Shown: positions 28,626-38,339, counted from the stretch's first letter. The stretch: DNA of 64,000 nt from an uncultured Roseiarcus sp. (GCA_945957375.1 CAMFKX010000001.1:1-64000); one strand, 5' to 3'. Numbers and translations: made by a program. The notes: generated from the sequence alone by a model not told the origin.

Positions 28626-30195
28626 CTTCGTCTCCGACGGCCAAATGCATGATGTTCGCCTCCGTAGCGGTTGCGCCGGATAATTCGCCGACGACAACTC
28701 CGTCACGGAAAATGATGACGCGATGGCAGACGCGCGGGAACTCCTCGACCTCCGTCGAGGTGAAGATCACGGCCGCGCCGGAAGCGGCGATCTCGCGGAT
28801 GAGATTGTAGATATCCGCCTTTGCGCCGATGTCGACTGCGGCCGTTGGCGAATTCAGCATGAAGATCTTCGCGCCGCTGGCGAGCCAGCGACCCAGAATC
28901 GCCTTTTGCTGGTTGCCGCCGCTGAGCGAGTCGATCGACGATTCGATGCCGGGCATCTTGATCGCCAATTTGGCGGCGACTCCCTGACTTTCTGCGCGCT
29001 CCCGGCCCCGGCGGATAAATCGGGCGAAAGGATCGGAGACAAAGCGGTCGAGATTGGGAAGCGAGATGTTTTCCCGCACGCTCGCTCCGGAGAGGAGACT
29101 CTCCGTGTGTCGGTTCTTTGGCACGAGCGCGATGCCCGCGGTCTTGGCGTCGCGAGGCGAGCGAAGCGTCAACGGCTTTCCATGCACCGTCAAATGGCCG
29201 CCCGCGACCGCCGAGCGGCCGAACAGAAGGTCGAGAGCCTCCTCGGCGCCGCTTCCCGGCAATCCGGCGAAGCCAAGGATCTCGCCGGAGCGCAATTCGA
29301 AGGTCAGATCCCGAACCTTTCCGCCCGCCAGGGCGGCGGCGGCGAAGACGGATTCGCCGTAGGCGATCCGACTGACGTCGGTCTCCTCGATCCACGGCTT
29401 GTCGCCGCCGACAATGGCCTTGATGATGGCCTTGCGCGACATCTCCTCGCGCGTCCAGGCGCCGGCTCTCCGGCCGTCCCTGAGCACGGTCACGCGATCG
29501 GCGATTTCGAAGACTTCCGTCAAACGATGGCTCACATAGAGGAACGAGTGGCCCTCGGTGGCCAGGCGGCGCATGTGTCCGAACAGGATCGATACTTCCG
29601 CCGGCAAGAGCGCCGAGGTCGGCTCGTCAAGAATGACGATCCGCGCGTCGCTGCCGATCGCCTTTGCGATGGCGACCATGGCGCTCTCGTCGGGTCTGAG
29701 CTTGCTGACTTCGGTCCATGGATCGATGTTGAGCCCGACGCGCTCCAGAAGCTTCTTCGCGCGCCGTCCGATGACGCTCCAATTGACGAACACCCCCATC
29801 CGACGCGGCAGCGTCTGGGACAAGAACAGGTTTTCCGCCACCGACAGCTGAGGCACCAGATTGAAGTGCTGATGCACGACCGCGATGCCGAGATCTTGAG
29901 CCTCTTGCGGCGAGTTCAGTTCTACCGGTCGCCCGTCGATAAATATCTGTCCGGCGGTCGGCCGGCTCGCGCCGCAGATCGATCGGATCAGCGTCGATTT
30001 GCCTGCGCCGTTCTCGCCGAGCAGCGCATGAATCTCCCCCTGACGGATCTCGATATCGACGCCGTCGAGGGCGCGGGTGCCCGGGTACTCCTTGACGAGC
30101 CCCTTGACCTCGAGAACCACCCCGGGGCGCTCGCGAGCGTTTGAGGTCGCCTCGTCGCGCGTTGGCGAGGCGACCCCGACCTTATTCGAAGACAC
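28615..30195 (-). CDS. ABC transporter ATP-binding protein, tandem NBD (RbsA/MglA-type)
   Basis: GENGAGKSTLIRSICG; LSGGNQQKAILGRWLASG. Confidence 0.95.
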   Translation of the reverse strand: MSSNKVGVASPTRDEATSNARERPGVVLEVKGLVKEYPGTRALDGVDIEIRQGEIHALLGENGAGKSTLIRSICGASRPTAGQIFIDGRPVELNSPQEAQDLGIAVVHQHFNLVPQLSVAENLFLSQTLPRRMGVFVNWSVIGRRAKKLLERVGLNIDPWTEVSKLRPDESAMVAIAKAIGSDARIVILDEPTSALLPAEVSILFGHMRRLATEGHSFLYVSHRLTEVFEIADRVTVLRDGRRAGAWTREEMSRKAIIKAIVGGDKPWIEETDVSRIAYGESVFAAAALAGGKVRDLTFELRSGEILGFAGLPGSGAEEALDLLFGRSAVAGGHLTVHGKPLTLRSPRDAKTAGIALVPKNRHTESLLSGASVRENISLPNLDRFVSDPFARFIRRGRERAESQGVAAKLAIKMPGIESSIDSLSGGNQQKAILGRWLASGAKIFMLNSPTAAVDIGAKADIYNLIREIAASGAAVIFTSTEVEEFPRVCHRVIIFRDGVVVGELSGATATEANIMHLAVGDEDER

Positions 30196-30227
30196 GGTCT
30201 GATCCCGCTGTCTTCATTTTGCGGCCC

Positions 30228-31217
30228 TCACTTCTTTCCGACGTCAGCCGAATAGAGCGCGCAGGTCTTGAAGTCGGGCAACTGGCCCTTGGGCGGCACA
30301 GTGTCCTTGGTGATCATGCAGGGCTTCTTGAAAATCTGGCGCTCCGCAAAGGTCTTGCCGTCGACCGATTCCGCAACCGCCTCGACCGCCTGGACGCCCA
30401 TGCCGCGAACGTCATAGGCGATTGTCAGGATCAGCGGCGTGCCGTCCCGGATCAGATCATACGCTGCGTCATTGCCGTCCATGCTGACCACGAAGGGCTT
30501 CTGCTCGAGGTGGGACTGCTGCACGGCGCGGGCGGCGGCGACGCCGACCTCATCCCAGCCCATCCAGATCGCCTTCACGTTCTTGTGGCCGGTCAGGTAG
30601 TCGGTGATCTTGTTGAAGGAGTCGTCGACCTGACCCGGGACCTTGATTTCCATCTCGGTCACCTTGATCTTCTTGTATTCGTTCATGACGGCGTGAAAGC
30701 CGGCGTCGCGTTCCTGCAGCGCCGGGAGCACGGTCCAGTTCATCTTCAGCACTTCGCCTTCGCCGTTGATGCGCGCAGCCAGTTCCGAAGCGGAAAACAC
30801 GCCGTCGGCGACATTGTTCGAGCCGATGTCCACCGTGATGCCCGGCACCATGCCCGAGAACGTCGAGACAAACGGAATCTTGGCCTTGGCGGCGTTGGCG
30901 ATCACGCCGCCCATCTGATTGTTGTCGGAGGCGATATTGATCAGCGCGTCGAACCCGCGGGTGATGAAGGTGTTGGCCTGGTTGTTGGTCGCGACCTGAT
31001 CGCCGTTGCCGTCATAGGTCTCGACCGTCCAGCCGCGCGCTTTGGCGGCTTCGGTCGCCGATTCAATCATCGTGTGGATCGTGGGGGACGCCCCGTTCAC
31101 CGAGAAAATTGCGACCTTGAGCGGTCCCTTGGACTTGTCCGCCGCCCAGGTCGAGCCCGCGGTGAGCGCCAGCATCGACGTCGCCAACGCGAAACCGGCC
31201 ATCTTGATTGAAGTCAT
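30228..31217 (-). CDS. Periplasmic sugar-type substrate-binding protein
   Basis: Signal peptide; FDALINIASDNNQMGGVIANAAKAKIPFVSTFSG; adjacent to transporter genes. Confidence 0.88.
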   Translation of the reverse strand: MTSIKMAGFALATSMLALTAGSTWAADKSKGPLKVAIFSVNGASPTIHTMIESATEAAKARGWTVETYDGNGDQVATNNQANTFITRGFDALINIASDNNQMGGVIANAAKAKIPFVSTFSGMVPGITVDIGSNNVADGVFSASELAARINGEGEVLKMNWTVLPALQERDAGFHAVMNEYKKIKVTEMEIKVPGQVDDSFNKITDYLTGHKNVKAIWMGWDEVGVAAARAVQQSHLEQKPFVVSMDGNDAAYDLIRDGTPLILTIAYDVRGMGVQAVEAVAESVDGKTFAERQIFKKPCMITKDTVPPKGQLPDFKTCALYSADVGKK

Positions 31218-31440
31218 GTTTTCCTCCCTCGATGATTGTTGGAGCGACTTTGCGACCGGAATTCACGCCCGCCTTCGCCAAGGCGAGCCCGCCGCCGCCG
31301 CCTGTATGCCAGGGACCGGTTTTCGATCGGTGTGTTGCGATCCTCGGCCCATGAACCGTTTCCTCATCCTGCCGCGCGCTTTTTAAATGCCGCGGTCCGG
31401 AGAATGCAGAGTAGACGGGCTCCGCGTTTTGGTCAACAAT

Positions 31441-31464
31441 GTGGAGAACATTTTTGTCGGACAA
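31441..31464. promoter_or_regulatory. Motif B operator candidate (GTGGAGAACAT-TT-TTGTCGGACAA)
   Basis: Two 11-mers at 13-bp spacing in divergent intergenic region. Confidence 0.55.
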
Positions 31465-31543
31465 AATCGCGGGACCGACCGACTTGGCGGTTTGCAGCGA
31501 CGGCGCGGACGGCCGATCGTGGTCGCCGCAAGGGGAGGGGACA

Positions 31544-31861
31544 ATGATTTCGGTTGTCGTGCTGTATCCGAACAAGGTCGGTTCGAAGTTCGACCTCGAC
31601 TATTACGTACATAAGCACCTTCCGCTGGTTCGTGACCGGCTTGAGCCGATGGGAATGCGGTCGCTGACCTACAGTGTTGAGCGCGCCATGGACCCGTCGG
31701 CCCCGTTGCAAGTCTACAGATTGTCGGCCGAGCTTCGCTTCGACGACATGGACAGCGCGATGCGCGCTTTGCAGGCGCACGGTCCGGAAACGCAGGCCGA
31801 CATTCCCAACTTCACCGACGTTGCGCCGGTGATTCTGATCGGCGAGGTCCATCAAAGCTAG
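31544..31861 (+). CDS. EthD-family small protein
   Basis: VVLYPNKVGSKFDLDYYVHKHLPLVRDRLEPMGM; RBS AGGGGAGGGG. Confidence 0.82.
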   Translation: MISVVVLYPNKVGSKFDLDYYVHKHLPLVRDRLEPMGMRSLTYSVERAMDPSAPLQVYRLSAELRFDDMDSAMRALQAHGPETQADIPNFTDVAPVILIGEVHQS

Positions 31862-31886
31862 TCGGCCCCTTCCGCAATTTCGTGCT

Positions 31887-32678
31887 TCAACCCGCTGGCT
31901 TGCTGGCTTCGAAAAGTCCCTCGGCGAGATAGTCTTTGACGACTTCGCCGAGCGGAAGGCTGAAGTCGGTCGTGTGGACGTGCCCCGTCAGAATCTTGAG
32001 CGGCGCGAGCCGGCTCCAGGGGTCGACCTCGCTCGGCGAGTCCATCGTCACCGACGCGCGTCCGGCCCAGAGAAGCGGGCCGAGGCCTGGCGATTCATGC
32101 AAGGCGCCGGTCGGGTCGAGCCGGACCAACTCGGCGGCGGCTGGAGGCCGCTTGGGATCCGACGGCGGGAGGTAGCGGAGCGAAAGCACCGGCAACCCTT
32201 CGACCTCATCCGCCTTGGCGATCCTGTCGCGCGTCATGGCGAAGGTCGCGATTCTCTTGCCCAGGGGCCGCTCGATGGTGAAAATGATTTGCTCGGCTTC
32301 CTCCCGCCACTGCAGGTCCGCAAGCTTCTTGGCGAAGCCCCAGATCTCGCGCCCCGCAGCAAGCGCGGGCTCGCGATTGGTGAAGATCACCGGCTGATAC
32401 CAGTAGCGGACGCCGTCGACCCGGACCCGCACCATGACGAAAGCTTCGAGATAGGGGCCAAAGGTCGTGGACGGGTAGTCGCACACCCAGAGCTGGCAGA
32501 TGGGCGGATCGCTGTCAGGATCGACGCCTGGCGGCAGCATCGATCGAACCTTGTCGCCGTCGGCTTCGTACGTGGCCCAGGCTTGGCGGGCTCCATGAAA
32601 ATGATGCGGCGGGGCGGGATAGAGCGAGCCTCCAAGGGGCATCGAAAATCCCGAACGTCCCCCCAAATCGAGCGCCAT
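31887..32678 (-). CDS. Acetoacetate decarboxylase family protein
   Basis: YPSTTFGPYLEAFVMVRV, GREIWGFAKKLADLQW. Confidence 0.82.
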   Translation of the reverse strand: MALDLGGRSGFSMPLGGSLYPAPPHHFHGARQAWATYEADGDKVRSMLPPGVDPDSDPPICQLWVCDYPSTTFGPYLEAFVMVRVRVDGVRYWYQPVIFTNREPALAAGREIWGFAKKLADLQWREEAEQIIFTIERPLGKRIATFAMTRDRIAKADEVEGLPVLSLRYLPPSDPKRPPAAAELVRLDPTGALHESPGLGPLLWAGRASVTMDSPSEVDPWSRLAPLKILTGHVHTTDFSLPLGEVVKDYLAEGLFEASKPAG

Positions 32679-32758
32679 TCTCTCCTCCTCCCGGGCGGCT
32701 GCGGTTTTCCCCGCTGGCCCGTCCCGCAACGCCAAAGCGACGCGCTCGAAATGAAACC

Positions 32759-33574
32759 TTAGAGGGCAAAATCGAATGCCGAGTCCATGCGCTCCCAGCG
32801 CCGCTTTACGTATTGTCGAGCCTCGCTGTGGGTATGGATATAGAGGCGGTTCTCTCGAATGGCCTCGACGACCAGGTCCGCCACTTGCGCGGCGCCCAAT
32901 TCTCGTCCCTGCAGGGCCGCTCGTTCTTCTTCGGTGTAGGTGCGGTTCGCGGCCGGACCTCCAAGGTCTGTCGGCCGGTTGCGGAAGCTGAAGTCGATTC
33001 GCGAGGTCACCCGCATCGGGCATAGGACGGATACGCCGATGCCGCTCGAGCGGAGGTCCTTTTGGAGGCATTCGGCCAGCGCCACGACCCCGAATTTCGT
33101 GACGCAATAGGGACCCAACTCGCGATTTGGCACCAGTCCGGCGAAGCTCGCGGTAAACAGGATGTGGCCGCCGTGCTTCTCCTCGACCATCCGCTGCGCA
33201 AACGCCTCGACGCCGTGGATCGGACCCCAGAGGTTGACGCGGATCGACCAGTCCCAATCCGAATGGGTCATGGTCTGCGTCGGTCCGAACACGGCGACGC
33301 CGGCGTTGTTGAAAAGGATGTCGACCCGACCGAATTCGCTCCACGCCTTTTCAGCGAGCGCGCTGACCGAAGCCCGGTCCCCGACGTCGGTCCGGACCCC
33401 AATCACCTTCGCGCCAGCGCTGCCGAGATCGGCCACGGCCGACGCCAGAGCATCGCTCTCGATGTCGGCCAGAACGATGCGGGCGCCCAGTTTCGCCAGG
33501 GCTTGCGCCGTGGCAAGGCCAATCCCGCTGGCGCCCCCGGTGATGACCGCAACTTTGTCGCGGAAATCTTTCAT
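32759..33574 (-). CDS. SDR family oxidoreductase
   Basis: TGGASGIG, NNAGVAVFG, YCVTKFGVVAL. Confidence 0.92.
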   Translation of the reverse strand: MKDFRDKVAVITGGASGIGLATAQALAKLGARIVLADIESDALASAVADLGSAGAKVIGVRTDVGDRASVSALAEKAWSEFGRVDILFNNAGVAVFGPTQTMTHSDWDWSIRVNLWGPIHGVEAFAQRMVEEKHGGHILFTASFAGLVPNRELGPYCVTKFGVVALAECLQKDLRSSGIGVSVLCPMRVTSRIDFSFRNRPTDLGGPAANRTYTEEERAALQGRELGAAQVADLVVEAIRENRLYIHTHSEARQYVKRRWERMDSAFDFAL

Positions 33575-33605
33575 CGGCTCTTTCCTTGCAATTAGGTCAT
33601 GATAC

Positions 33606-33621
33606 TAAAGCAAACAACTTA
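33606..33621. promoter_or_regulatory. Motif A operator candidate TAAAGCAAACAACTTA
   Basis: On the minus strand lies between a TTGACA -35 and TAGTAT -10 reading toward 33574. Confidence 0.5.
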
Positions 33622-33784
33622 GATGTCAATCGGAGGCGACGACGCCTGAAGGCTCCGTCCGCCGGGAACCCGCTGTGGACAAGGCTGTTCAACACAACCT
33701 TTCGCGAAGATTGCGTTCGGCGCGGTGCGCCCTGGCGCTCGGAAGACCCGGTTGGCGCGGCGGCGCAATGGTCGAGGATATGGG

Positions 33785-34471
33785 ATGAGCAACGCGCAAA
33801 CTTCAGGTCTATCGCTCGAGCAGGCGATCCGGCGCAGGCGTTCGGTGCGCGCGTTTCTGAGCGACGAGGTCGAGGACGCCGTTCTGAGAAGCGCCCTGGA
33901 GCTCGCTCAATTCGCGCCTTCGAATTGCAACGCCCAGCCCTGGGTCCCGTATGTCGTTTCCGGCGAAGCGCTGAATCGAATGAGGGCCGAACTCATCGAC
34001 GCGGCGACGCGCGGCGACGCGTCGACCCCCGATTGGCCTCTCATCGACAGATATTCCGGCGTCTATCGCGAAAGGCAGATCGACGCCGCCGCGCAACTCT
34101 ACCGCGCCATGGGCGTCGAGCGTGGCGACCTCGTCGGGCGCAAGCGCGCGCTCCTCCGCAATTTCGCGTTCTTCGATGCGCCGCATGTGATGTTCATTTT
34201 CATGTCCGAGCCGTTTGGCGCCCGCGAGGCGTCCGACGTGGGAATGTACGCGCAGACCTTCATGCTGGCGCTTGCGGCGCAGGGCGTCGCATCCTGTGCG
34301 CAGGCCGCGCTGGCGTTATTCCCGGACTTGGTTCGCCGTCATCTCGGCGTCGCGCCCAGCGAAAGGCTGCTTTTCGGCGTCTCGTTTGGTTACGAAGACC
34401 CGTCGGCGAAAGCCAACCAATCGCGCGTGGGAAGGGCGAAGGTCGAGGACGTCGTCCGGTTTCGCCGTTGA
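33785..34471 (+). CDS. Nitroreductase-family flavoprotein
   Basis: IRRRRSVRAFLSDEVE, LAQFAPSNCNAQPWVPYVVSG, GVSFGYEDPSAKANQSRVGRA. Confidence 0.9.
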   Translation: MSNAQTSGLSLEQAIRRRRSVRAFLSDEVEDAVLRSALELAQFAPSNCNAQPWVPYVVSGEALNRMRAELIDAATRGDASTPDWPLIDRYSGVYRERQIDAAAQLYRAMGVERGDLVGRKRALLRNFAFFDAPHVMFIFMSEPFGAREASDVGMYAQTFMLALAAQGVASCAQAALALFPDLVRRHLGVAPSERLLFGVSFGYEDPSAKANQSRVGRAKVEDVVRFRR

Positions 34472-34605
34472 AGGAAGATCGTCGGTCGTGCGGCGACTGG
34501 AGTTCGGCCGCAGGCGGGTAATCGCAGTGCGGGGCTGACGCAGGTCGGCGGCGGCGCGAATTCCGACCTGGCGTCTTCGGGCCTTGCAAGGTCGCCTTTT
34601 CGGGA

Positions 34606-34629
34606 ACATGCTACAAAAACGTAGGACAA
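34606..34629. promoter_or_regulatory. Motif B operator candidate (ACATGCTACAA-AA-ACGTAGGACAA)
   Basis: Two 11-mers, 13-bp spacing, just upstream of 34660. Confidence 0.62.
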
Positions 34630-34659
34630 ACCAAGACCTACCCCAGGAGGAAACTCGAC

Positions 34660-35904
34660 ATGCGGGAAACCTGCATCGTCGGCGTCGGCATGACCCGCTT
34701 CGGCCGCTTCCTCGAGCGCTCGCTCGGCGATCTCGCCGCCGAGGCGGCGCGCGACGCGCTCGCCGACGCCGGCGCAGCTCCGGGGCTTGCGCAGGCGATC
34801 GTGTTCGCCAACGCGACCCAGGGGGCGCTCGAGGGGCAGCACGGGATCCGCGGCCAGGCCGCGCTCGACGGCTGCGGATTTGGCAACGCCCCGGTGATCA
34901 ACGTCGAGAACGCTTGCGCCTCCGCGACGACCGCCCTGAACCTCGCGCATGTTCTCGTCGGCTCCGGCGCATACGACTGCGTTCTGGCGATCGGCGCGGA
35001 AAAGATGGTCATGACCGACCCTGCGAGGTCGATGGCCGCCTTCGAAGGCAGCTGGGACCTTTCACGCCGCGAGGAGACGATCGCCGGGCTTTTGGCTATG
35101 GGCCACGGCGTCGCGCCGCCGCCGAACGCCGAACCGGAAGGCCCTCATAGTGTGTTCATGGATGTCTACGCCGCCTTCTGCCGCCACCACATGGCCAGGT
35201 TCGGCACGACCCAGCGTCAGATGGCGGCGGTCAGCGCCAAGAATCACAAACAGTCGGTCGAGAACACGCGCGCCCAATACCGGCGCGCGTTCACGGTCGA
35301 CGAGGTGATGGCGGCGCGGCCGATCGTCTGGCCGCTCACGCTGCCGATGTGCAGCCCGATCAGCGACGGCGCGGCGGCGGCGCTGGTGTGCGCGCCGGAG
35401 GTCGCCCAAAGGCTCGGGAACGCCGACCGCGCCGCGCGGATCCGCGCCAGCGTCCTCATGTCCGGCGACCATCGCGATCCGGACCGGCTCGAAGACCATG
35501 TCGCGCGCAAGGCCGCGCGCCGGGCGTACGACCTCGCCGGGCTCGGGCCCGAAGACGTCGACGTCGTCGAGTGCCACGACGCGACCGCGTTCGGCGAAAT
35601 CCTGCAAAGCGAGATGCTCGGCTTCTTCGGCTTCGGCGACGGCGGTCCCGCCGCCGAACGCGGCGACACCGCTCTCGGAGGCCGGATTCCGTTCAACCCC
35701 TCGGGCGGCCTCGAATCGAAGGGTCATCCGATCGGCGCGACCGGACTCGGACAGATTTTCGAAATCGTCACGCAATTGCGCGGAGAGGCTGGCTCCAGGC
35801 AGGTCGGGGGCGCCCGCATCGGCCTTGTGGAGAATGGCGGCGGCCTGCGCGGAGTCGAGGAAGCCGCCGTCGCGATCACGATCCTGGAGCGGGCGCGCCG
35901 ATGA
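34660..35904 (+). CDS. SCP-x/thiolase-like acyltransferase
   Basis: VENACASATTALNLA; NPSGGLESKGHPIGATG. Confidence 0.9.
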   Translation: MRETCIVGVGMTRFGRFLERSLGDLAAEAARDALADAGAAPGLAQAIVFANATQGALEGQHGIRGQAALDGCGFGNAPVINVENACASATTALNLAHVLVGSGAYDCVLAIGAEKMVMTDPARSMAAFEGSWDLSRREETIAGLLAMGHGVAPPPNAEPEGPHSVFMDVYAAFCRHHMARFGTTQRQMAAVSAKNHKQSVENTRAQYRRAFTVDEVMAARPIVWPLTLPMCSPISDGAAAALVCAPEVAQRLGNADRAARIRASVLMSGDHRDPDRLEDHVARKAARRAYDLAGLGPEDVDVVECHDATAFGEILQSEMLGFFGFGDGGPAAERGDTALGGRIPFNPSGGLESKGHPIGATGLGQIFEIVTQLRGEAGSRQVGGARIGLVENGGGLRGVEEAAVAITILERARR

Positions 35905-37418
35905 ACCTTGCGCTCCTGCTGGACGCCGCGGCGCGAAGTTTCCCGCGCATGCCGGCGCTCTCGGTCGCCGACCGACCGATCTACGACTATGCGGCCTATG
36001 GGGCGCTCGCCGCGCGTCTGGCCGGCGGCCTCGAGGCGCTCGCCCTTGCGCCGGGCGACCGGGTCGTGCTGGCGATGACCAACAACGCCGAATATCTGGC
36101 CGCCCTGTTCGCGATCTGGCGCGCCGGGCTCGTGGCCGCGCCGGCCAACGCCAAATTGCACGCCCGCGAGATCGCCTTCATGGCCGCCGACTGCGCAGCG
36201 AAGCTGTGCCTCGCGACGCCCGATCTCGCCGAGGGGCTTGCCCGCGAACTCGCGCCGCCGACCCGTCTCGTCGTGCTGGGAGACGACGACTGGCGCCGAA
36301 TGGCGCAGGCCGAGCCGGGCCGGATCGCCGCCTCTAGAGGCGACGACCTCGCCTGGCTCTTCTACACCAGCGGCACCACCGGCCGCCCGAAGGGCGCGAT
36401 GCTCAGCCATCGCAATCTGATGACGATGGCGACGCTCTATCTTGCCGACGTCGACGCGCTCGCCCCGGGCGACACCCACCTTCACCTCGCGGCGCAATCG
36501 CACGCGACGGGCCTGTTCGGCCTTTCCCACATCGCCAAGGCGACCCATCAGGTTCTGCCCGCGAGCGGCGGCTTCTCGCCCGGCGAACTCGCCGACCTCC
36601 TCCGGCTGCATGCGCGCGCGAGCTTCTTCGTGCCGCCGACCGGCCTCAGGCGGATGCTGCGCGATCCCGCATTCCGCGACGCCCCGCTCGAAAACATCCG
36701 CACCGTGCTGCTCGGCGCGGCCCCGGTCTACGCGGCCGATCTGAAGGCGGGGTACGCGGCGCTCGGGCCGCGGCTGTGGAACGGCTACGGCCAGGGCGAA
36801 AGCCCTTGCACCATCACCGCAATGCCGAAGAGCCTGCTGGCTGCGGCGATCGCCGCCGGCGACGAGGCGCGGATGGTGAGCGTCGGGCTGGCGCGGACCG
36901 GTATCGAGGTCGCCGTCGTCGATCCCGACGACCGACCGCTGCCGCCAGGGGAAGTCGGCGAAGTGGCGGTGCGCGGCGACACCGTGATGGCGGGCTACTG
37001 GAACCTGCCGGAAGCGACGGCGACGGCGCTGCGCGGCGGCTGGCTGCACACCGGCGATCTCGGCGCGCTGGACGCCGAGGGCTTCCTGAGCCTGCTCGAC
37101 CGGTCCAAAGACCTCGTCATCTCCGGCGGCTCCAACATCTATCCGCGCGAAATCGAAGACGTGCTGCTCGAACACCCCTCGGTCGCCGAAGCGGCCGTCA
37201 TCGGCGCGCCGGATCCCGAATGGGGCGAGAGCGTCGTCGCGTTCGTCGTGCCGCTTGACGGTCGCATCGACGTCGCCGCGCTCGACGCCCTCTGCCTGCA
37301 GCGGATCGCGCGATACAAGCGACCCAAGCACTGGCGGGTGGTCGACAGTCTGCCGAAGAACGGCGCCGGCAAGGTGCTGAAGCGCGCGTTGCGGGAGCTT
37401 TACGAAACCGCAGACTGA
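35901..37418 (+). CDS. AMP-dependent acyl-CoA ligase
   Basis: FYTSGTTGRPKGAMLSHRN; ATGA overlap with upstream CDS. Confidence 0.94.
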   Translation: MNLALLLDAAARSFPRMPALSVADRPIYDYAAYGALAARLAGGLEALALAPGDRVVLAMTNNAEYLAALFAIWRAGLVAAPANAKLHAREIAFMAADCAAKLCLATPDLAEGLARELAPPTRLVVLGDDDWRRMAQAEPGRIAASRGDDLAWLFYTSGTTGRPKGAMLSHRNLMTMATLYLADVDALAPGDTHLHLAAQSHATGLFGLSHIAKATHQVLPASGGFSPGELADLLRLHARASFFVPPTGLRRMLRDPAFRDAPLENIRTVLLGAAPVYAADLKAGYAALGPRLWNGYGQGESPCTITAMPKSLLAAAIAAGDEARMVSVGLARTGIEVAVVDPDDRPLPPGEVGEVAVRGDTVMAGYWNLPEATATALRGGWLHTGDLGALDAEGFLSLLDRSKDLVISGGSNIYPREIEDVLLEHPSVAEAAVIGAPDPEWGESVVAFVVPLDGRIDVAALDALCLQRIARYKRPKHWRVVDSLPKNGAGKVLKRALRELYETAD

Positions 37419-37425
37419 CGGGCTT

Positions 37426-37449
37426 ATGTCCTACATTATTGTCCTAAGA
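37426..37449. promoter_or_regulatory. Motif B operator candidate (ATGTCCTACAT-TA-TTGTCCTAAGA)
   Basis: Two 11-mers, 13-bp spacing, upstream of swivel gene. Confidence 0.6.
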
Positions 37450-37558
37450 TGTTGTTGACACCGCCGGGCGTTGCCGGCATCCTGACATCAACGAGGGGGA
37501 AATCGGCCAGGCCGCAATCCCCGTCTCAGAGCGCCTCAGTCAGGCCAGGGAGGATAAC

Positions 37559-38302
37559 GTGGCCAAGCTTCTCGTGGACAACGACAAGTACGCCGAACCG
37601 AACACGTCGGTCGTGGTGGACGCTTACCACGCGGCGATCCACGACCTGATTCGGCGCAAGCTCGATGACGTGGGCGGCGACTGGGCCAGCTTCGTGTTCG
37701 ACAAATCCTACGACCTGGTCACGGCCGCTGAATTCGCGGCGATCGAAAAGCGGCTCCTGGCGACCGGCCACCGCTTCGACTGGTCGGCGATGATCTCGGT
37801 GCGCGAGCGCCCCGAGGCCTACAAGCCCGCGACCGGCCTTGGCGAGGACATCAAGACCTTCTCCTTCGAGCACCCGGACGCCGTCGTCGCGCCGGCCGAC
37901 GAAAACGGCCGCGAACAGCGTGGAATTGGCGACAACGTCGTCAAGCTCTCGACCAATCTGGTCGGCATCGCGCGCTACATCCGATCGAGCGATCGTGTGC
38001 TCGACCTTCTGACGTCCGGCGTTCCCGCCGATACCGTCGCGGTGATCGACGACAGCGGCGGCACGCTGACCGCTCCGATCCTCGAACAATTCAAGGGCGT
38101 GATCTGCGCCGGCGGCACGGTGCGCTCGCACCTCGGCATCCTCACTCGCGAATACGGCATTCCCTGTCTGATGAATGCGAAAATCAGCGGCATCCGGGAG
38201 GGCGACCGCGTGGAAATCGAATCCACCGCCGCCGCCAAGACCGCCGAAGCCTACCAGACCGGCGTGGAGATGACCGCCAGGATTTGGCGGCTCGCCAAAT
38301 AA
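37559..38302 (+). CDS. Stand-alone PEP-utilizing-enzyme mobile (His swivel) domain protein
   Basis: DTVAVIDDSGGTLTAPILEQFKGVICAGGTVRSHLGILTREYGIPCLMNAKISGIREGDRVEIE. Confidence 0.87.
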   Translation: MAKLLVDNDKYAEPNTSVVVDAYHAAIHDLIRRKLDDVGGDWASFVFDKSYDLVTAAEFAAIEKRLLATGHRFDWSAMISVRERPEAYKPATGLGEDIKTFSFEHPDAVVAPADENGREQRGIGDNVVKLSTNLVGIARYIRSSDRVLDLLTSGVPADTVAVIDDSGGTLTAPILEQFKGVICAGGTVRSHLGILTREYGIPCLMNAKISGIREGDRVEIESTAAAKTAEAYQTGVEMTARIWRLAK

Positions 38303-38339
38303 ACCCGCTCAGACTCAAGCTTCCGGGGAGAATCGACCG

